Positions 41,601 to 47,600 of a stretch of 64,000 bases of DNA are shown here, piece after piece. This DNA comes from Serinus canaria (taxonomy: Eukaryota; Chordata; Aves; Passeriformes; Fringillidae). The stretch covers positions 23,349,649 through 23,413,648 of the forward strand of contig NC_066315.1 of the NCBI RefSeq assembly GCF_022539315.1, read 5' to 3'. A program made the position numbers and the translations under genes. Below the pieces are notes generated by a model. It was not told the DNA's origin, did no database searches, and saw nothing but the letters and a program-made list of their open reading frames with translations. The first letter of the stretch is position 1, and every line of letters starts with the position of its first letter.

Positions 41601-44600
41601 TTCTTAGTCAAGAAAGACGCTAGACCTTTCATGAATGATAATTTAGTGCTACATTACAGCAGTGTTGTAGTCACACTAAATTTCTTTCTTTGTCAGAATT
41701 ATCTGTTCTTCAGTTTCTGTGGATGTTTCAAAATCATATGTTTTCATTTAACAGCACTGGATCACATACTATATATATTTTTACATATATATATATTTAT
41801 ATATATATATATATAATACATATTTGTTTCCAGACTACCTGGGATACACCCAATGACAGAACAAGAAATTGGGTTCTCCAGCAAAAAATGGAAGGAGCTG
41901 AGACGAATGAGTTGACTTACCGCACACTGACAGGAGATCTCTCTGCTGCTACTGAAATGCTGGAAAAAGTCAGACAAAAGCTGCAAAATGCATCTCCAAA
42001 GCTGAAGCAGTTGGCTCGGAAAGCTGCTAGCAGGTTAGACCATTGGTTTAGTCATTTGGTTTAGTAAATAGCAGTCAGCAAGCTTATATATTGGGTTTGA
42101 ATCCTAATTCATAGACTGCAGGATTTAATTGAGTTTGGGGTTATTAGTTTTATTGTGTATGCTGTTACTTGAGATATACTGATGGAAGACAGGATCACAG
42201 AGTATCAAGTGCTGCTGTAAATCCTATATATTTTAATAGGGTCCTTTCTGAGGCACAGCAAAATGGTCTCTTTTTCCTCTGAAAAGTGATAAGATTTATC
42301 TGGGTATGGTATAGGTAGATGAATTTTAAATAGTAATTAAATAAGGGGATTAATATAGAATTATTGTTCTGAATCATCCTTCTTGGGGAAAAAAATATTA
42401 TGGTCAAGTGAAACTGATCTTGATTCTTAATTTTGGAAGGTTACTGTCTCCATAAGATTAAAAAATATCATGGTACCAGGTTCCTGGGAGGTTTGAATCT
42501 GTTTTTATTTTGCTGTGATGGTCGTTTAATATTAAACCTTCCTTCTGAAACATTTGGGCAAAGCAGAATGCAGTATATCTGGGAAATACCCTAGGATTTT
42601 GATCACAGAGATTCAACAGATTTGTGGGAAGCAGAACCACTATTTTAAATGTGCTTCATGTAGAATATCCTTGTCTACAAATGAGTGGAAACTGTTCTAC
42701 ACACTTTTTTTTTAAATCAAGACAATTTTGTTTAGAGTCACTTAGCAGTCTTGAAAATATTGCCCTGTCTGCAGTACTGCTGAAGTGACTTGCTATAGAT
42801 ACAGTGTGCATAGGAATCCATGGAAAGTCCTGTTAGTCTGGCTCGTGGTGTCACAGTTGATCTGCTGGTGAAACCCCTTTTGTTTCAGATTGCAGTTTGA
42901 AACAGCAGATGATCAGGACTTCATGTCAGTACAAAATGCTATTGAAGAAGTTATTTCAGAACTGAAAATACTGCCTGGGTTGCCCAGTCTGGAAGAGGTG
43001 AGAGTCAATGCTATAATTTTGATGGGAGATTTAGGATGAAGAGCTGTGAGCAGAAACTGCAAGGAGTTTGTAAGCCTGTACTTATTCAGGTCTTTATAGG
43101 GGAAAATTCCAGCGAGTGTTCTGACTGGAGTTTGTAAAGTGTAAACCCCCCCCCCTTTTTTTTTTTTTTTTTCCAGTTTTTAATACTTTAAAAAGGATTT
43201 TTCAAACCAAAACTTTTCCAATTTCATTTTAAATTTCTGCTTCTCATGGCTTTTTCTTTAAGATATTTTCCTTTCAGCAGTAATGCTATACCTGAGGAAA
43301 CTTTTCTCAGTACTTCATGATATTAAAATCAGCATCTAGTATTTACTGTATTGTGTTAACACTACACATTTACCTAAACTGCCCTATATTTACCAAATGA
43401 AAGGCCACTGAAGACTGAGTGGCATGCACTTATGTAAAAAAAATGAAGTGAGGTAATCTGTTGCAAAGAATTCGGCAATATTTTATTTTTAAGTGAGCTT
43501 GATTTGGTCCCTATATTTAGTCATATGTTTTAAGCAAGGATTTTCAATGTAACTGGAAAAAAAGCTTTTTTCTTTTCCTCTCAGTTAGATAAACATAAAC
43601 ATAGTAGAAAACTTAGCAAATTGTTATAGCTGGTACAGTTGAGCTTGTATGAAAATACTCTGTTGTAATGTACAGGGTAAGTATAGACAAGAAAGTCACT
43701 ATGATTTGTAGTTTACAAATGTACACTGAAGTTTTTTATATGAAGTTGATACAAAGCTATTACCATTATCTATAAACTCACATTTAAGCCAGTTATTTTC
43801 AAGCTGGCAATTTGGATCTAACAGAAGTTGAGTTTGGTTTTCTTTCTTCCTCGTAGCTGAAGATGGTGCTGCCACCGGGGACTCCATCCAGCTCTCTGAC
43901 TGAGAGGCTGCTCCGGCAAAATGCTGAGCTGACAGGCTTTGTCAGCAGACTGAGTGAAGAGAAGAATAATTTGAGGAATGCTGTTATGAAACTGGAGGAA
44001 GAACTGAGAAGATACCAGCACAGACAGCCTTCTGCAGACTATGTATGTCCTTGGTGGTGCTGATCTAATGAGTTATGTATACGTACATAAAAGCCTAATT
44101 TCTTGTCCTGGTCACACAGTTGAGAGTGATCAAGCTATCTGTCTTTCTTGGCTTCCCTCTACAGAGTAAATTGGTGTGAGTTATTCTTGTTCAGTGGTCA
44201 GTATGTGTCAGCTCTGTTGAGTGTAAAACTTAGTGATTTTACCCAGCTTCTTTTTGTTAAATACTCTTTTATTTTAAACGCTTTGTGCCTTTTTTTTTTA
44301 TCTCTATCTCATCACCATGAAAAGCAGATCCAGATAGATCCAGATAGGCTTCAGGATCAAGAAGCTAGTATGATCCAGTTGAGGGGAAGTTTTTTTACAG
44401 AAGCTGTGTTTTTCTGGGACATTGATTGGGGTCCTAAAGTCACTGTGTTTGAGATGTCAGAGTGCAAGGGTGGCCTCAGATCCAAACATTGAATAGTTTT
44501 TCTCATTAATTTTATGAGCTCTCCACTGAACCAATGATTAGAATGACATGGCCTAAGTTCCTCCAAATTGTGTCATTCAAATTTGGTTTCCTTTGTCTTC

Positions 44601-47600
44601 AGTCTTCTAGGCACCCATCAGATGTTGGAGTTAATATTGATACTCTTGTTGCTTCTGAGAAGGAAATTTGGAACAGAGAAAGGCTGTCGCTGCAGAAATC
44701 TTTGAAACAAGCCAATGCAGAACTCTCCAAGCTGAGAGCAGAGCTCAGGAGTGAGGCTTTCCTCAGAGAACTGGGATCAGATACTGAAAATGCTGTTCTA
44801 AGGGTAAGAAGATTTTTTTTTTCCCTCATACTAACTACAGCTGCTTTAAAAATTTTGATTTGGGCTTATTTTTCATTGTGTTCACTCTGTTTTATTCTGA
44901 GTAAAAAGATACTAATTCAGTTTTAAAATTATCATATTCAGTACCTGACTATTATTTTTTCTCTCCAAGAATGACATGTAAACATCTGTGTTGTCCTTTT
45001 GTGTGTGTGCTATTTCTTGCTGTTAGGTGATCCTCAATATATGAAGTTGCATTCAACAAGTGTGAGCAGCAGCACAGTCTGCTCCATGGAACTGAGAAAT
45101 GAATAATAATTGAAATGCTGTAGAAGTAACAATGTCAAAGGTCTTGGGACTGTTGTGATTCTTGGAGTTTATGGAGCTTTTTGTCTTTTTCTCTTATTGT
45201 AGAGAATTTATGGCAAATACCTACGAGCAGAGAGCTTTCGGAAAGCTCTCATATATCAGAAAAAATACTTGCTGCTGTTACTAGGAGGATTCCAGGAGTG
45301 TGAAGAAGCCACGCTGGCCCTCATAGCACGGATGGGGGGACAGCCTTCCTACACAGACCTTGAAATCATCACACAGCATTCAAAGGGTTTCACACGATTT
45401 CGCTCTGCAGTCAGAGTGTCCATTGCAATTTCAAGGTAACCTGCAGGAAGTTACATTTCAAACAGATATGACTGTGCTGTTTAATATATACTTTTCTAGC
45501 TCTCTAGTGAAATCTAGAAATTGTCATATTCCATCCTGTTTAAATGACATATTTTTGGTAGTCATGATACTGGTAGTATCTACTTGGTAGTAGATACTTG
45601 TAGGGTGACAAGGTGAGCAGAGTGTAGGTAAATTTTGTAAAAGGAATAAGCAGTCTATTGTAGTTGAAAAGGGCTCAGTATCTGATAATCTCAGATGGAG
45701 TGTACTGGGTAAAGTCATGTTATTAAAAAAGTTTATTACAATTCTAAGGATTGCACTTATTTACAAAGGTCTTTTTCTGCAACTAAATTTCCTTTAAAGA
45801 TTAAAGTCTTACATGTAAGTATAATATAGATTTAGGAATTAATTTTCTTAATCTGGGTAGTCCTTTGAATTTCACAAGACTAAGGATGAGCAGGAATTGG
45901 TGAGAAAGAAAAAGTAAAGTTTATTACTGCATAGTACTGCCATGTTGCTAACAAACCTTTTTCACAAAGGTGTTAACCCCCAGGCACTTCTACTTGCTGT
46001 TGTTCTGAACCTTGTGTGTCATATAAATTCAAGGAAGTGTTCATGTACCTGTTGTGAGAATTTTACTCATAGTGCTCTGCAGTTGCAGTTTTGGGGCTGC
46101 AATAGAGCAAAAAAGGATATTTAGTATGATTTTAAAATACTGGTGTGCTGTAGCTTAGGTGTTTGAGCCATTTACTGTCCACTTGGACAGTAACAGTGCC
46201 TCTGGAATTGTACAGGGGAAACTGAAGGCAGGTTTGGACAAAAGATGGTCTTTCTTAAGGATATGCAAAAGGATGTTTAGTACTTGATACTCAGGTTTTA
46301 GATGCCCATCTGTTAATTTTGCTTGATGGAAATTGCAAGAAATTCTTATACTTTCTAGAATACAATGAGCAGATTACTTTGATCAGATTATTTCATTTAT
46401 TCTGAAGCTGTTTGGTTTTTGTTTTTTTTTAAATTTGAAATGTAGAATGAAGTTCCTGGTTCGTCGATGGCACAGAGTTACAGGTTCTGGTATCCTGACC
46501 AGCAATAGGGATGTCTTTAGCCAGAACACAGGTAAGTCACAGTCCAGTAATGACTGAAAAAATGGTATTCACAAGTCACACCACTGCTTAATGGAGATGG
46601 GTTTTAATTTGTTTTATCCTCATGTGGAATGAATGGGGGCTGTTCCCTCTTTCTTTTGCTATAGTTGTTTGGATTAACCTATTTCTCAGTTTTCACGCTC
46701 AGTACAGACACTAACTATTTGATTTCTCTTCAGTTTTGTTTTGCTCCATCGTGGGTGGGATTAAAAAAAATACAGAAGGTTTCCCTATGGAGCATGTTCA
46801 TGAAAGCAGTTTTAGCTGAGTCATTGGAGTCTTTGTAGGAGATCTGCACCACAGGGTCTTTAGAACAAAAGCTTGTCATTCTTTTGTTACAGGTTTAAGT
46901 CTGGGAAATAACAGTTTTCTGTTTGCTTTTTGTAGGAGTCTAAGGAGAATCAGAAGCTTCTTTATTATTTATTGTCTGTTTAGGTCTGCACTTAAATCTT
47001 TGCACAGTCTGTGAGAGTTTTCTCATTGACGTCAGTGAGGCCAGGATTTCGCCTCTGCTTTTGCTTGAGGGAGTCTGAAAGTGGCCTACACTTGTTAAAT
47101 GCCATTTTTGTGATATGCAAACAGAAAACTCATATCTGAGTTTCCCAGTAAAGTGCAAAAGGTTTTCTTTTTTTTAGTTTTCAAGGCACTGCTTTTTGCA
47201 TTTCTAATATTCTGTATGTTTTGTATTTCTAGGTAATGAATTACGGCCTGATTCATTTTCTGGTGGCATGGATCTTTATGGAGAACAGAGGCATTCTTCT
47301 AGATCCAGGTCAGGCCAGCCATGGAATCTCCTAGATCTCCTATAAGCTTTCAACATATTTGGGGCTTTTTTTAGTTATTATTCTTTCAGGCACTGTTTAA
47401 ATAACTGAAAGCCTCAGTGTGTACTGCTAAGGTTTGTAACCTTTGATGCTGCAAGATCTTTTTTGTAAGAATATGTCAAAAATCATGTCTCAGGCATTCA
47501 GTGTGTGGTTACTCATCATATGATTGAGGCCAAAGCTTGCACACCTGTGCCAGTGAGACTGGGTCTTTTTCATCAAGGGCAACATTTTTATGAGTGCCAT

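Noticed and set aside
43130..43180. Strong polypyrimidine tract and CAG suggesting another AKAP9 exon
   Set aside because: The bases after it give no open frame in phase with a donor, and the neighbouring exons already join in phase.
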